Assembly: GCA_006503535.1 (NCBI GenBank)
Contig: QYRS01000018.1
Coordinates: 1-64,000, forward strand
Source: Arthrinium phaeospermum
Taxonomy: Eukaryota > Ascomycota > Sordariomycetes > Amphisphaeriales > Apiosporaceae
Length of the DNA stretch: 64,000 nt
Direction of reading: 5' to 3'
Shown: piece by piece, positions 54,301 through 64,000 of the stretch
Layout: each line of letters starts with the position of its first letter
Position numbering within the stretch: position 1 is the first letter of the stretch
Program-made: the position numbers and the translations under genes
The notes under the pieces: generated by a model
What the model was told of the DNA's origin: nothing
The model's database searches: none
The model's input: only the letters and a program-made list of their open reading frames with translations

Positions 54301-57300
54301 ATCAGTATGTTCGCAGCATGGGTTATGCCGCCCTTGCTAGGCTGTGTAACACGTGCGGCAACGCCTTCACCAACCACGAGATCAAGCACCTCGTGGACAC
54401 CATCGTAGGCAACAGAGAGCCCAGCGCCCGAGCCGGGTGCGCCATGGCTCTCGGCAGCATCCAGGCCAAGGTGGGCGGCATGGCCGCTGGGTTCCATCTC
54501 AAGACCATCTTGGGCATTCTCATGTCCCTCTGCAACGACCCCCACCCGACCGTGCACTTTTGGGCTCTGGAGGCGCTGTCCCTGGCTGCGGACGCTGCCG
54601 GCTTAGGTTTCTCTTCTTTTGTGCCGAGTACCTTGGGAATGCTGGCGCAACTGTATCTTTCCGATACCCACCACCTGGAGCTGTCTTCTGCCATCACCAT
54701 GAACCTGGAGATGGAGCTCTCCACGCCCGCCGCCATAGCTCGCTGTGTCGACTCTTTGGTCAACGTTCTGGGACCCGACCTGCAGGAGTCGACCAAGTCG
54801 CGGGAGTTGATCCTCACCTTGGTGGGCCAGCTCCAAGAGGAGGAAGATATACTTGTTCAGCGCGCCAGTTTGGGTTGCTCGGAACACTTGTCGCTCTACG
54901 CACCCGGGAACATGATGTTTGCGGACTACGTCAAGCTACTACAAAAGTACTTCATTGGTGACATTGGCATTCTCCGGGATGCGGCCGTAGACGGTCTGTA
55001 TAACCTGATGAAGCGGAACGCCCGCGATGTGTTCGAGGCGGCCGAACCGGGGCTCGAGGACCAGCTTTGGCTTGTCTTGGACAGTGTGCCCAGTCACGAC
55101 GGCATCCGCAACATTATCCGCAACTGGATGCGCCAGACGTCCCTGACAGACACGGCGTCGTGGCTCATACGCTTGCAGGACGTTCTCCGGATGACAAGGC
55201 CCAAGGCCGTGGACAACTCGGAAAACAGCTCCAAGAAGCAGAGCGCCCCCGTCGATCTCCGCGACGAAGAAGTCGCCGGCTTCGCGGCCGCGGGCGGCGT
55301 CAGCGACGATAAAGAAGCTTCCGTGGGCGCCGAAGTCGAGCCGCTCCGGTGGCAGGTCCGGACGTTCGCCATTGGCTGCCTGAGCGACATCTTCGCCATG
55401 ATCAACAAGGACATCGCGACCAACGGCGAGTCGCCGGCGCAGGGGGCGTTGCAGTCCAAGATTGCCGAGGTGGTGCGGATGGCCTTCTCGGCCTCGACGT
55501 CCAGCGTGCTGGAACTGCGCATCTGGGGCCTTAAGATCATTGGCGCCGTGCTCCGCATGTTCGGCAAGTCGCCCGACCCCGACTTCGAGGAGGCCATGCT
55601 GCTGGAGCAGTACCAGGCCCAGATCAGCTCGGCCCTGACGCCGGCGTTTGCGGCCGATTCGTCGCCCGAGCTCGCGTCCGAGGCTGTCAATGTGTGTGCG
55701 GCCTTCATCGCCACGGGCATTGTCCGGGATGTCGACCGTATGGGGCGTATCCTCAAGACTCTCGTTTCGGCGCTGGAAAACTTCTCGAGCGAGGCCGAGC
55801 ACGCGGGCATTGGCGATCTTCAGGGCCTCAGCTCCAACGCCCAGGTCATGGTCAAGATGTCGGTTTTCTCGGCGTGGGCCGACCTGCAGGTGGCCAGCAC
55901 GGAGCAACAGTACCTGCACGACGTGCTCAAGCCTCACATTGGCAAACTCACCCCTCTGTGGCTGTCGTCTCTGCGGGAGTTTGCTCGTCTGCGATTTGAG
56001 CCCGACATTTCTATGACGCTGGGACCCCCCTCCCTCTCGGGCAGCTTGGACACCATCTACGCCGCCCTGAACCGCGAGACGCTACTGCGGTTTTACCAGG
56101 AGTCGTGGCTCAAGCTCGTCGATGCCATCGCCAGCCTCATCGAGCAGGACAGCGAGTTCGTGTTTGACGCACTCGACGGCAAAGAAACCGAGGGCGAGGG
56201 CGAGGGCGGCGCGACGACCAACGGCGGCAAGGCCAAGGGCCCCGAGATTAACTATCGCGACGAGCCGGTGGCCTTCTTCTTTGTGCTATTCGGTGTCGCG
56301 TTCGAGGCGCTGGCCACCCGACCCGGTCAGGTAGACTCGTTGGCCACGCAGGAGCAGACGCTGGAGATTTTGCAGGCTCTTAAGAAGATCGTGCATCCCA
56401 GCGTGTCCGGCCACGCCATCTACCGCGACGCCATCTTCTCCGAGACTATGGATCTCCTGGACCGTCTGGTGTTGACCGAGGGGCTCGACGTCCAGGCCGT
56501 CATTGTAGAGATTGCGCGCGCCCTCTGTGTTGCCCACCCGTCGGCGCGGAAGAAGGAGCAGCCGGACAACGGCGGCGACCTGACGGAGGACATCGAGCAG
56601 CTCTTTGAGCTTACACGCATCATTGTATTGGTGCTTTCGGGCATGCTGCCCAACCTAGTGGAGGCAGGTCAGCCGGTGCGGCACCAGCTGACGGAGGAGG
56701 CCGTCCTACTGATCCGGACCGGGCTGAGCGCCATTGTGGACGCGGCCGAGGTGTTCCCCGACATCATCAAGACGGACCTTCACGCGTGCATCATCCACAT
56801 CTTCGCGACGATCCTGGCGACGCCGACGTGCCAGGACATCATCGTGCCGCAGGCGCTGCCGATGCTGAAGCGGTTCGTGGCGAGCATGTGCAGCCCCCGC
56901 GGCGGGGCCGAGAGCCACGCGGCGCCCGACTACAAGTCGCTCACGCACATCCAGCTGCAGGGCTGCCTGCGCCGGTTCCTGTCCATCTACCTGAACGCGC
57001 AGAAGCGGGAGCTGCCCTCGTCGCTGCAGTGCGTCAAGAACTGCTTGCTGGGCATCACGATTCTGTTCACGGGGGGGCAGAACCACTTGGCGGCCAACGA
57101 CCGGCTGGTGTCGCGGTTCTTGGATGAGGTGATGGATTGTTTGACGGATCGCATGGTAAGTTTTTCTATCTCGGCTTTTATTCCAGCTATCGGTATATAT
57201 GTACTAACCTTGGACACCATCAGACTGCCAAGATCGCCGCCAACTGCGTCCGGTCCCTGCTCCTACAAGCGTCGCCGACCCCGGCCGACCAGTCCATCGC

Positions 57301-57718
57301 GCGGTACCTGCTGCCGCGCCTCATCTCCTTTGTGACCAACACGGACCCCGAGGACCCCGAGGGCGCGCGCAAGCTGGTGGCGCTGAGCCTGGCGCAGTAC
57401 GTGCCGCACGTGGGGCCGGACCACGCGCAGATCGTCATGGCCGTGGTGGCGCCCACGCTGCTGTCGCGGGCGGCGAGCGAGGGGCAGGAGGTGTACGCCG
57501 AGACGAGCGCGCGGCTGCTCGAGATGGCGTCGGCGGACCAGGCGGCGTTCCGCGGGGTCGTGAGCGCCATGAGCGAGGGGCAGAAGGCGTTCATGGAGGA
57601 GGTCATCCGGTCCGGGCGCTCGCTGCGGGACGGGGACGGGGACGGGAAGAATGGGGGTGGGCAGGGGGCTGGTGGGGGACAGCCTACTATTGCTTTGAAG
57701 ATGGATTTTGGGGTGTAG
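51393..57718 (+). CDS. LAA1: HEAT-repeat protein Laa1/HEATR5, AP-1 cofactor
   Basis: Very large HEAT-repeat scaffold that works with the AP-1 clathrin adaptor in traffic between the trans-Golgi network and endosomes. Exon 51393-57155 encodes 1921 residues uninterrupted; intron 57156-57223 (68 nt, GTACTAACC branch site) and exon 57224-57718 complete 2085 aa (yeast Laa1 is 2014). Family text: RKLLFETVNDLVNLISNSK, RHAAVTCLGDVYAAAGD, RTRAALAVCYGRVLRKLGEK-type repeats, YSVQVYASRCLKSFVLACP and VDPDQYVRSMGYAALARLC. A Lys-rich loop (KKKGKAKQNKRAS, near residue 305) interrupts the N-terminal repeats. The ATG at 51393 is the first in-frame ATG. The 3' gene NRDE2 converges on it. Confidence 0.93.
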
Positions 57719-58272
57719 AGAAGAGAAAAGCAGATGAAAGCAAGCAAAAGAGAGCGGAGGGGATGTTACAAAAAAGGGGGGAGAAATAAGAACATACTAC
57801 TAATTAGATGCCGTCCTTGCAAGGAGGAAGGGAGGCATGAGCTGGTCCATGATCACGAGCAGGATCTGAGATGGGGATCGATATGGGAGAAATAAAAGTA
57901 GGTAGTGACATGAATGAATGCCTCATGTCGACGACGACGCAATATTGAATGGATGCCAAAGAGCTAGAGTGTGTTTCATTGAATAGAATAGCGTATAATT
58001 ATTGCAATGAGTTCTTCCTCAAAGGAGTGAATAATGCTTTGATGAAGTCCGGGCCAAATGTTCTTCTTGATGGCTTGATGCATAAGTAGTTAAGTACTTA
58101 GTTAGGGGTCAGCGAGTGACACATATCCGGCAATACCAGGAGACTGGCAAACACGGGCTTTTTGTCGACTCTTCAGGGTCATGGCAAATGTTTTCCTCGT
58201 CGAGTACGGGTGTTATCTACCATGTCAACCGCAAGACGTTCATTATCAACCATTGGCACATGGATTCATATT
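57719..58272. other. Intergenic, convergent 3' ends
   Basis: 3' flanks of LAA1 and NRDE2. Nothing recognised. Confidence 0.45.
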
Positions 58273-61200
58273 TCATCTACCACTACCACTGCCCCTCTGC
58301 TGCTGTGTCTGCTGCTCCCTCCCCTTCCTCCCCTTCTCCCCCTCCTTCCACCGCCCCACAAACTCGTCCATCTCGACGTGCACGCGCAGCCCCTTGTCGT
58401 ATAGCGTGCTATACACGGACCTCAGCTCCGCCGAGTCGAGGTCCCGGACGAGGGCGGGGCCAAAGGCCTCCAGAAACACGTCCTTGGCCCAGGGGCAGCG
58501 CTGGAGGGCGCGGTAAAAGACGTCCTTGGTCTTGGGGCGCAGTTCTTTGGTGTCGCGGCAGAGGCGGATATACGAGATCCAGAGGCCTACGTTGTGCCTA
58601 CAGCTGCCGTTCGTTGGGGAGGAGTCGGAGTCGAGGGCGTGCTCAAAGGCGGCGCGGGTCGAGTGGGCGTTGCCGGCGCGCCGCTCGTGGCGGATGGCGA
58701 AGGCGCGGGTCGTGGGGCCGTCGTGCTGCCTGGTTAAAATGGTGTCGTGGAGCAGGGTGCGGACCCGGTCGTCGATGCTGAGGCGGGTCTCCTTCCAGGC
58801 GTAGAGGGTGAGGAACATGGTGTTGTCCGGGAAGAAGGCCAGGAAGGCCGCGGTCTGCTCGCGCAGGAAGGCGGGTCGGTACGGTCTGGATGGGTTCATC
58901 GTTAGCATACGTAATATGAATCGTCACGAATGGAAGAAAAAAGAAGGCAGTTGCTTACCCATGGCAGACGTGCACATATAAGAGCTGCGCCGCAAACTGC
59001 AGCAACCGCTCGTGTCCCGCGTTGCCCGCGAGACCCCGGGACCGGAACTCGTCCGAGCACTTGGCGACGACGGCCATGGCCGCCTCAATATCGCCCTGGC
59101 CCTCTCCGCGCGGCTCTTTATTGCCGGTCTGGCTTTGCTGTTGGGTGGCCAAGTACTGCAACAGAACCAGCGCCTTGGCGTAGAGCGAGGCGACGGCGTC
59201 GTCCCCCCGGGACGTCGAGTACTCGCAGTTCGACGTCAACGTTTGCCGGGTCTTGAGAAGGAGGGTCGGCGAGGCCGGCTCCATGGCAGTAGCGGGCGGG
59301 GCCTGGCCCTGGCTGCTCTCTCGGCCGACGAGGCATAGTCGGGCCAGACTCGTCATTAGATCGCCCTGCTCAAGCGCCATCCACGCCCACGCCGTCCAAA
59401 GCCGCAATTTCTCCTCGGGCGACAGGCTGGGCAGCTGAAGCGCGGCCGCGATGACGCTGGAGCCCGCAGCCTGGTTGCCCGCCCGGAACTCGTAGTTGGC
59501 GTAGCCGATGTACAGCTCGATGTTGGACGAATACCGTTTCAGCAGGGCCTTGGCCGCCTTCTTGCCGTCGGTCTTGGGACTGCACATTTCCAAGGCCAGA
59601 TGATACGCCGCCAGGTCGCCCCGGCCATGGGAGCGGACGAGCTGCTTCAGTGTGGTGGAGACTAACTGAAGTTGCCCGTCGTTGGTGAGGGCGCGGACGG
59701 CGGGGTCCATGTAGTTGAACCAGGCCGTCGTTAGGGGGAAGAGCACTTCGCTACTCGGGCTGATGCGTTGGTGGCTTTGGGGGAATTCGAGGGGTTTGTT
59801 GCTGGAGCTGCCTTCGGTCTCAGGGGTTTGGTTGACATCTTGTTTGTTGTCTCCGAAGTGAACCAGCCCGTTTGTGTCGAGTAGTCCATCCCGGGCAAGT
59901 TGATTGTTCAGATCGCTGGAGCCTGATACAGGCGGGAGCTGATGGAATGCTAAGAATGCAGAGATCAGCTGTTCTTGGACGAGTGGCAAAGCGCCGTCGG
60001 GCGCGAAGAACAGAAGATCGTCAATGTCAGTGTACATGACCACTCGATAGGGGTCGTCTTCAGTCCCCTCATCCATGGTCCGGGCCGGGACTCTGGCATG
60101 AGAGCCCCGGTGCTGTTCTACCGCTGCCCAGGCTTTGTAAGGGTCCCGGGTATTGAGGGTAGCACCGTTGTTGTCAAAGGCGATGGGTTCCGGGGGTTCC
60201 TCGGTACCGCCACTCGCTTCGAAAGCCGCCCAACCTTTGGCCGAGTCCTCGCCTATTCTCGCTACTTCACTCTCCCAGAAACTCTGGAAACTCGGAGGCA
60301 CGGCCATGTTCATACTGCTGTCATCGCCTTCAGCCGTGCTCGTTGTTGCCGGACGGCAAAAGTGCAATTCCAGAATGGCCTGCCAGGACGCGGCGGCGAG
60401 TTCGCGATAGCCGCTCTCGGCGACGAAGCGGGTCAGCCGGGTAAAGACGACGACAAGCTGGGCGTATAGCTCCTGATCGACATCCGGTGTGGCACCTTGC
60501 CCAGTAAGCGCAGCTTTCAACTGCTGCATCTTATTGACGTACAGCAGTTTGACGTCTTCATACCGCAGAGTGGACAGACTGGTCTGTCTAAAGTCTACAT
60601 AGGCTTTCCAGATGGCAAAGCTGGAGCCGCCATGCTCTCGAACGACATCCTCCCAGCGTTTCGCCAGGGCCTTGGCCTCCCAGATCTTGGCCCCCTCCGT
60701 CATGGTGCGCAGGAGCAAAGTCTCCCGTTGTACAGGGGATGATTCGCAGTGCGACAGGGCCTTCTCCAGCATGGAGAGCTTGATGTCGGCGAAGCTCCGG
60801 ATCTCGGCCGGCGTGGGTCTCTGGCCATCTCGGTCTTTGATGTGCAGCAGTGTGTCCTGGTGGTCTACCAATGCCAGCCAGCCCTCGATGTCTTGAGGAT
60901 GCTGTCTCACGCGGTTCGATAGCTGTAGCGTTTTTGCTTTGATGGGATCCTCAAGATCCCTCGCTCGAGACTGGTCGTCAGGGTCGCTGCCGTACTCCTC
61001 GTCGCTGTCCGAGAACTCATGCGGCTTGGATTTTCCGTGGATGGATCGATACGACGGCCCCTCCTCCCCATCCTCATCGGAAGACGCACCACCAGCATCC
61101 GACTCTGGCCTCTTCCGTTTCTTGGAGCCAGACCCAGAACCCAGCGGCAGAAAGTCCTCGACCCCCGTGTACGTCGCAACCTTCTCAGCGCGCACCCGGA

Positions 61201-61783
61201 CGACCTCTGCGCCGGCGCGACGGGAACCCGCCAGCGGGTGCTTGCGGCCACCACTGTTGCTGCCGCCGCCGCCGCCTTCGTAGAAGCCCCGGAGGGTGAA
61301 CTCGTCCCGGCTGCCCAGCTGCTCGACGCGGACGAACCCGTCGGCGCCCAGGACGCGACCGCGCCCGTGCCGCCGGTACGCCGGGACGTCGTAGCGGTTG
61401 TTGCCGCCGTACCGCCGGATCAGGGGGTCCCCGCGCTTGTCGATCACGAAGCTGTTGTCGTCCCTGGAAGACGAAGCTTCGGGAGGAGGAGCAGCTACAG
61501 CCGCCGCCGACCTCCGCGGGAGATCTAGGTTTTCCCTCGACGGCGGCGGCGATCGTTTCTCATGATGATGGCGCGTTGACCGCTTATCGGATCTGCTGCC
61601 GCCATGTTCGTGCTGCCTGTGACTTGAATGCCGATGATCACGATGGCTTCGCGACCTTTCCTCCTTGGGTTGGTCCTCTTCCTTGCCTTGGTTGTTGGTG
61701 GGTGCTGCCGCTGGCTCAGTCTTTGGCTTGAAAGACGAGAAGGTGGGAACACGTGATGACTTCTGTCCCTGCTTGGACGACAT
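58273..61783 (-). CDS. NRDE-2 family nuclear RNA surveillance protein (Nrl1-like)
   Basis: Exon 61783-58959, intron 58886-58958 (73 nt), exon 58885-58273; 1145 aa. The first 90 or so residues are Arg/Ser/His-rich. Residues 111-150 carry the conserved block SFVIDKRGDPLIRRYGG, RYDVPAY and GRGRVLGADGF, which matches the Mtr4-interacting region of the family. A nuclear-type acidic/Lys segment (KKRKRPESDAGG) follows. From about residue 290 to the end come HAT/TPR-like helical repeats (HPQDIEGWLALVDHQD; ALSHCESSPVQRETLLLRTM). In fission yeast and animals NRDE-2 proteins bind the Mtr4 helicase and act in splicing, RNA decay and heterochromatin control. It ends in a Gln/Gly tail. Start ATG at 61783. 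Confidence 0.88.
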
Positions 61784-62566
61784 TGTGGGTGAGGCAACGT
61801 CCCATCATATTCGAGCTTGCATGCGAAAACCGAAAATGAACCCGGTGGATTCGTGCATCAAAAGAAAGAGCGAAATTATGTTGCAGTTGTTCGTATGGGA
61901 AATATTACGGTTGCTTGTTATTGGATCTTGACCATTCATTGCCTGGAAATTGTAGGTCCAAGCTTCTACCGTGCAGGTACAGTGTGGGGTACTGTATTGG
62001 AGCCGTCTCCTGAGACGAGGAACAATAGCACGAAGCATCATATTTCACTACATCTCAAGGAACAGACAATTCCAATTCAATATGTTTTCTTCTACTGGCA
62101 TACAATATGTACAAACACCGATTGTTGGCTGATGGGTGACGATAAAACCAGGATTTCTACATATCCTCCAGAAATACATTACAATCAGGAGAATTGGCAT
62201 AATTGGCTTTTCGAGGGAGAAACAGGCGATGGATGTGTCATGTCTCCCAAGTTGAACAAAATGCAGTCAAGAAGAGAGATGTCATTCCCATCTTCAATCT
62301 GAGCGGAAAAAGCGAAAGAATTATTTCCATTTTTTCTTGGTAACGCAAGACAGAAAAATTCACTGGAAGGGAGCAAGCAGAGTGATTTGAAGATCTTCTT
62401 GATAATTGTAACAATTGGTCTATGGTGGTATCACAAATATGTATAGTCTAAGTTATTTTAAATGTAAAAAATTGTACACGAAAGTATGGTTGTACAATTG
62501 AATCATCGCTCGTCAGTCAACAAAAGCACCCGCTCTCATCGTTTTTTTCTTGTCTTCCTCTTCTCC
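61784..62566. other. Intergenic between NRDE2 start and GMC oxidoreductase end
   Basis: 783 nt, lower in GC than the genes. It holds the NRDE2 promoter and the GMC gene's 3' UTR. One plus-strand frame of 135 codons (61895-62302) is listed separately. Confidence 0.45.
61895..62302 (+). CDS. Orphan ORF in NRDE2 promoter, doubtful
   Basis: 135-codon frame from ATG at 61895 (MGNITVACYWILTIHCLEIV) in AT-richer DNA, where a frame this long is less expected by chance. It contains a hydrophobic N-terminus, several Trp (FYWHTICTNTDCW; NQENWHNWLFEGE) and scattered cysteines. No family recognised. It runs divergently from NRDE2 and could be a young gene or noise. Confidence 0.15.
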   Translation: MGNITVACYWILTIHCLEIVGPSFYRAGTVWGTVLEPSPETRNNSTKHHISLHLKEQTIPIQYVFFYWHTICTNTDCWLMGDDKTRISTYPPEIHYNQENWHNWLFEGETGDGCVMSPKLNKMQSRREMSFPSSI

Positions 62567-64000
62567 TTAAGCCTGGGCCGGGGCCCCCTTGATCAGATCC
62601 GACGCCCGCTCCGCGACGGCGTAGAGGGTCGAGACCAAGTGCCCGCAGACCTGGAAGGGCAGGATCGAAGCATCCACGACGCGGACGTTGCTGGTGCCGT
62701 AGACCTTGAGCTGCGAGTCGACGACGCCGCCGACCTCGCGCGGCATCATGGCGGCGGTGCCGACGGGGTGGAAGTTGGAGCGGTAGTTCTGCTTGAGCCA
62801 GTCGCCCATGGTCTTCTCGTCGGCGTCGGCGGGGACCGTCTTGGTCGAGGGGCTATCCTCGGGACCCACGACGTCGGCGAAGGGGGCGGTGCCGTACATG
62901 CGGCGGATGAAGTTGGCGGCGCCGACCTGCTGGGTGACGTCCCAGTCCAGCATGAAGAAGTTGGGGTTGATCTTGGCGCCGGTAGCAGAGGTGGTGCTGG
63001 TGTTGGCCGCGGTGACGTGCAGGTTGCCGCGCGAGAAGGGCAGGAGGCCCCAGTACTCCGAGTCCCAGACGCCGCCCTGCTGGTACAACAAAACCTCGGC
63101 GATGGGGTTGGGCTGGGCCTCGTCGAAGATGAGGTCGTACTGCATGTTGAAGAACTTCTCGAGGTCGGCGGCCTTGGTCACGTTGCCGTTGACCGAGGCG
63201 ACCTGGGCGGCGTAGGCGGGCAGGGCGGCCTTGACCTTGGCGGCGACGGCCTGGACCTGGTCCTTGCCGAAGACCTGCTCGGCGGTCGGGTAGGCGACGT
63301 AGGCGTTCTTGTCCGTCTCGGTGAAGTTGTTGGCGATGCCGAACTTGAGGCCGTTGTTGGCCTGGTCCTGCAGGTTCTCGCCCACGGTCGGCAGGTCCAC
63401 GACCGACTTGATGCCCGCCGCGGCCAGGATCTCCTTGTTGCCGACACCGGACTTCTCGAGCAGCAGGGGCGAGACGAGGGCGCCGGCCGACAGGATGACC
63501 TCCTTCTTGGCCTTCATGACCATGGTCTTGCCGTCCTGCGTCTTGACCTCGACACCCTCGGCGGTCTGGGTGGCAGCGGCAGCAGTGGAGTTAGAGGAGG
63601 CCGTCTTCCAGGTCAGGCGGCGGGCCTCGGTGTTGAGCATGACCTTCAGGTTCTTGGCCGACTCGCGGACGGGGAAGTAGTAGGCGCGGGCGGCGTCCTC
63701 GCGGATGTTGAGGTCCTGGTCGACGGTGGAGGGGTAGACGGTGTAGCCGGCCATGGAGCCGTCGTTGGCGTCGGCGTTCCAGGGCACGCCCATGGCGGCG
63801 AAGGTGGTGTTGAGGGTGGCGCCCAGGGTGCTGTTGGTGGTGCCGAACAGCCAGCCCGTCTTGAGCGGGCCCTCCTTGCCGTGCACCGCCGCGTCGAACT
63901 GCATCTTGCCCGCCTCGAGCCGCTCCGGGTTGGGCACGTCGAGCCGCTCGCTCTTGACGTAGTAAGGGAGCAGGTTCTTCCAGTTCCAGCCCTCGTTGCC
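62567..64000 (-). CDS. GMC-family FAD oxidoreductase, 5'-partial
   Basis: The 477 C-terminal residues of a glucose-methanol-choline oxidoreductase (AA3_2-like). The frame is open to the window edge and begins GNEGWNWKNLLPYYVKSE, a family motif that normally lies at about residue 100-130. So the N-terminal dinucleotide-binding motif is outside. Visible family features: KEVILSAGALVSPLLLEKSGVG, LPTVGENLQDQ, the catalytic-His segment NFHPVGTAAM, and VVDASILPFQVCGHL with YAVAERASDLIKG at the end. Such flavoenzymes are usually secreted or intracellular alcohol, sugar or aryl-alcohol oxidases/dehydrogenases; the substrate cannot be inferred. Stop TAA at 62567-62569. Many NXS/T sites (for example NSTLGATLNTT) suggest secretion, but the signal peptide is not in view. 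Confidence 0.88.
   Translation of the reverse strand, partial: GNEGWNWKNLLPYYVKSERLDVPNPERLEAGKMQFDAAVHGKEGPLKTGWLFGTTNSTLGATLNTTFAAMGVPWNADANDGSMAGYTVYPSTVDQDLNIREDAARAYYFPVRESAKNLKVMLNTEARRLTWKTASSNSTAAAATQTAEGVEVKTQDGKTMVMKAKKEVILSAGALVSPLLLEKSGVGNKEILAAAGIKSVVDLPTVGENLQDQANNGLKFGIANNFTETDKNAYVAYPTAEQVFGKDQVQAVAAKVKAALPAYAAQVASVNGNVTKAADLEKFFNMQYDLIFDEAQPNPIAEVLLYQQGGVWDSEYWGLLPFSRGNLHVTAANTSTTSATGAKINPNFFMLDWDVTQQVGAANFIRRMYGTAPFADVVGPEDSPSTKTVPADADEKTMGDWLKQNYRSNFHPVGTAAMMPREVGGVVDSQLKVYGTSNVRVVDASILPFQVCGHLVSTLYAVAERASDLIKGAPAQA

Overview
This window is nuclear DNA of a filamentous ascomycete, most likely a sordariomycete (Sordariales-like). The evidence is monocistronic genes on both strands with 54-154 nt GT-AG introns carrying CTAAC/CTAAT-type branch sites, GC-rich codon usage, and fungal markers: a PTH11-type receptor, a Whi5/Nrm1 repressor, fungal Med15, SMP3, PET100 and LAA1. 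I saw no bacterial operons, CRISPR arrays or transposase genes. Species cannot be fixed from the sequence alone.

Layout. 1-888: the 3' part of a frame-disrupted PTH11-like membrane receptor (+). 1463-4035: a GPI-anchored, Ser/Thr-rich cell-wall protein (-). 5296-5946: a small protein with an N-terminal Cys cluster (+). 6558-7816: a Whi5/Nrm1-type G1/S repressor with one broken homopolymer (-). 9904-14375: Mediator subunit Med15 (-). 14376-25482: an 11-kb stretch with no credible conserved gene. 25483-27220: M18 aspartyl aminopeptidase with two candidate starts (+). 28607-28669: a degenerate tRNA-like Pol III unit. 29350-30359: a SAM methyltransferase with one frame break (-). 31495-34902: condensin subunit CAP-G/Ycg1 (-), divergent from NOP4 at 35638-38156 (+). 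38690-40219: a conserved-looking protein of unknown function (-). 40996-44089: GPI7/LAS21 (+). 46285-48009: SMP3 (+). 48859-49297: PET100 (+), convergent with the TACO1/DPC29 gene at 49763-50782 (-). 51393-57718: LAA1/HEATR5 (+). 58273-61783: NRDE2 (-). 62567-64000: a GMC oxidoreductase cut by the window end (-).

The genes are mostly independent housekeeping functions: transcription (Whi5, Med15), chromosome structure (condensin), ribosome biogenesis (NOP4), nuclear RNA surveillance (NRDE2) and membrane traffic (LAA1). Two neighbour pairs share a pathway. GPI7 and SMP3 both modify the GPI precursor, and PET100 and TACO1 both support cytochrome c oxidase biogenesis. Exon boundaries were set by eye. 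For every intact multi-exon model the summed exon length is a multiple of three.

Three genes (PTH11-like, Whi5-like, methyltransferase) need small indels to read through, mostly in G or C runs, which suggests assembly errors or recent decay. No clearly novel multi-gene system was found. The points most worth checking are the gene desert, the tRNA-like unit without a normal anticodon arm, the pyrimidine-rich intron that mimics a poly-serine tail, the dual-start aminopeptidase and the GPI7-SMP3 linkage.
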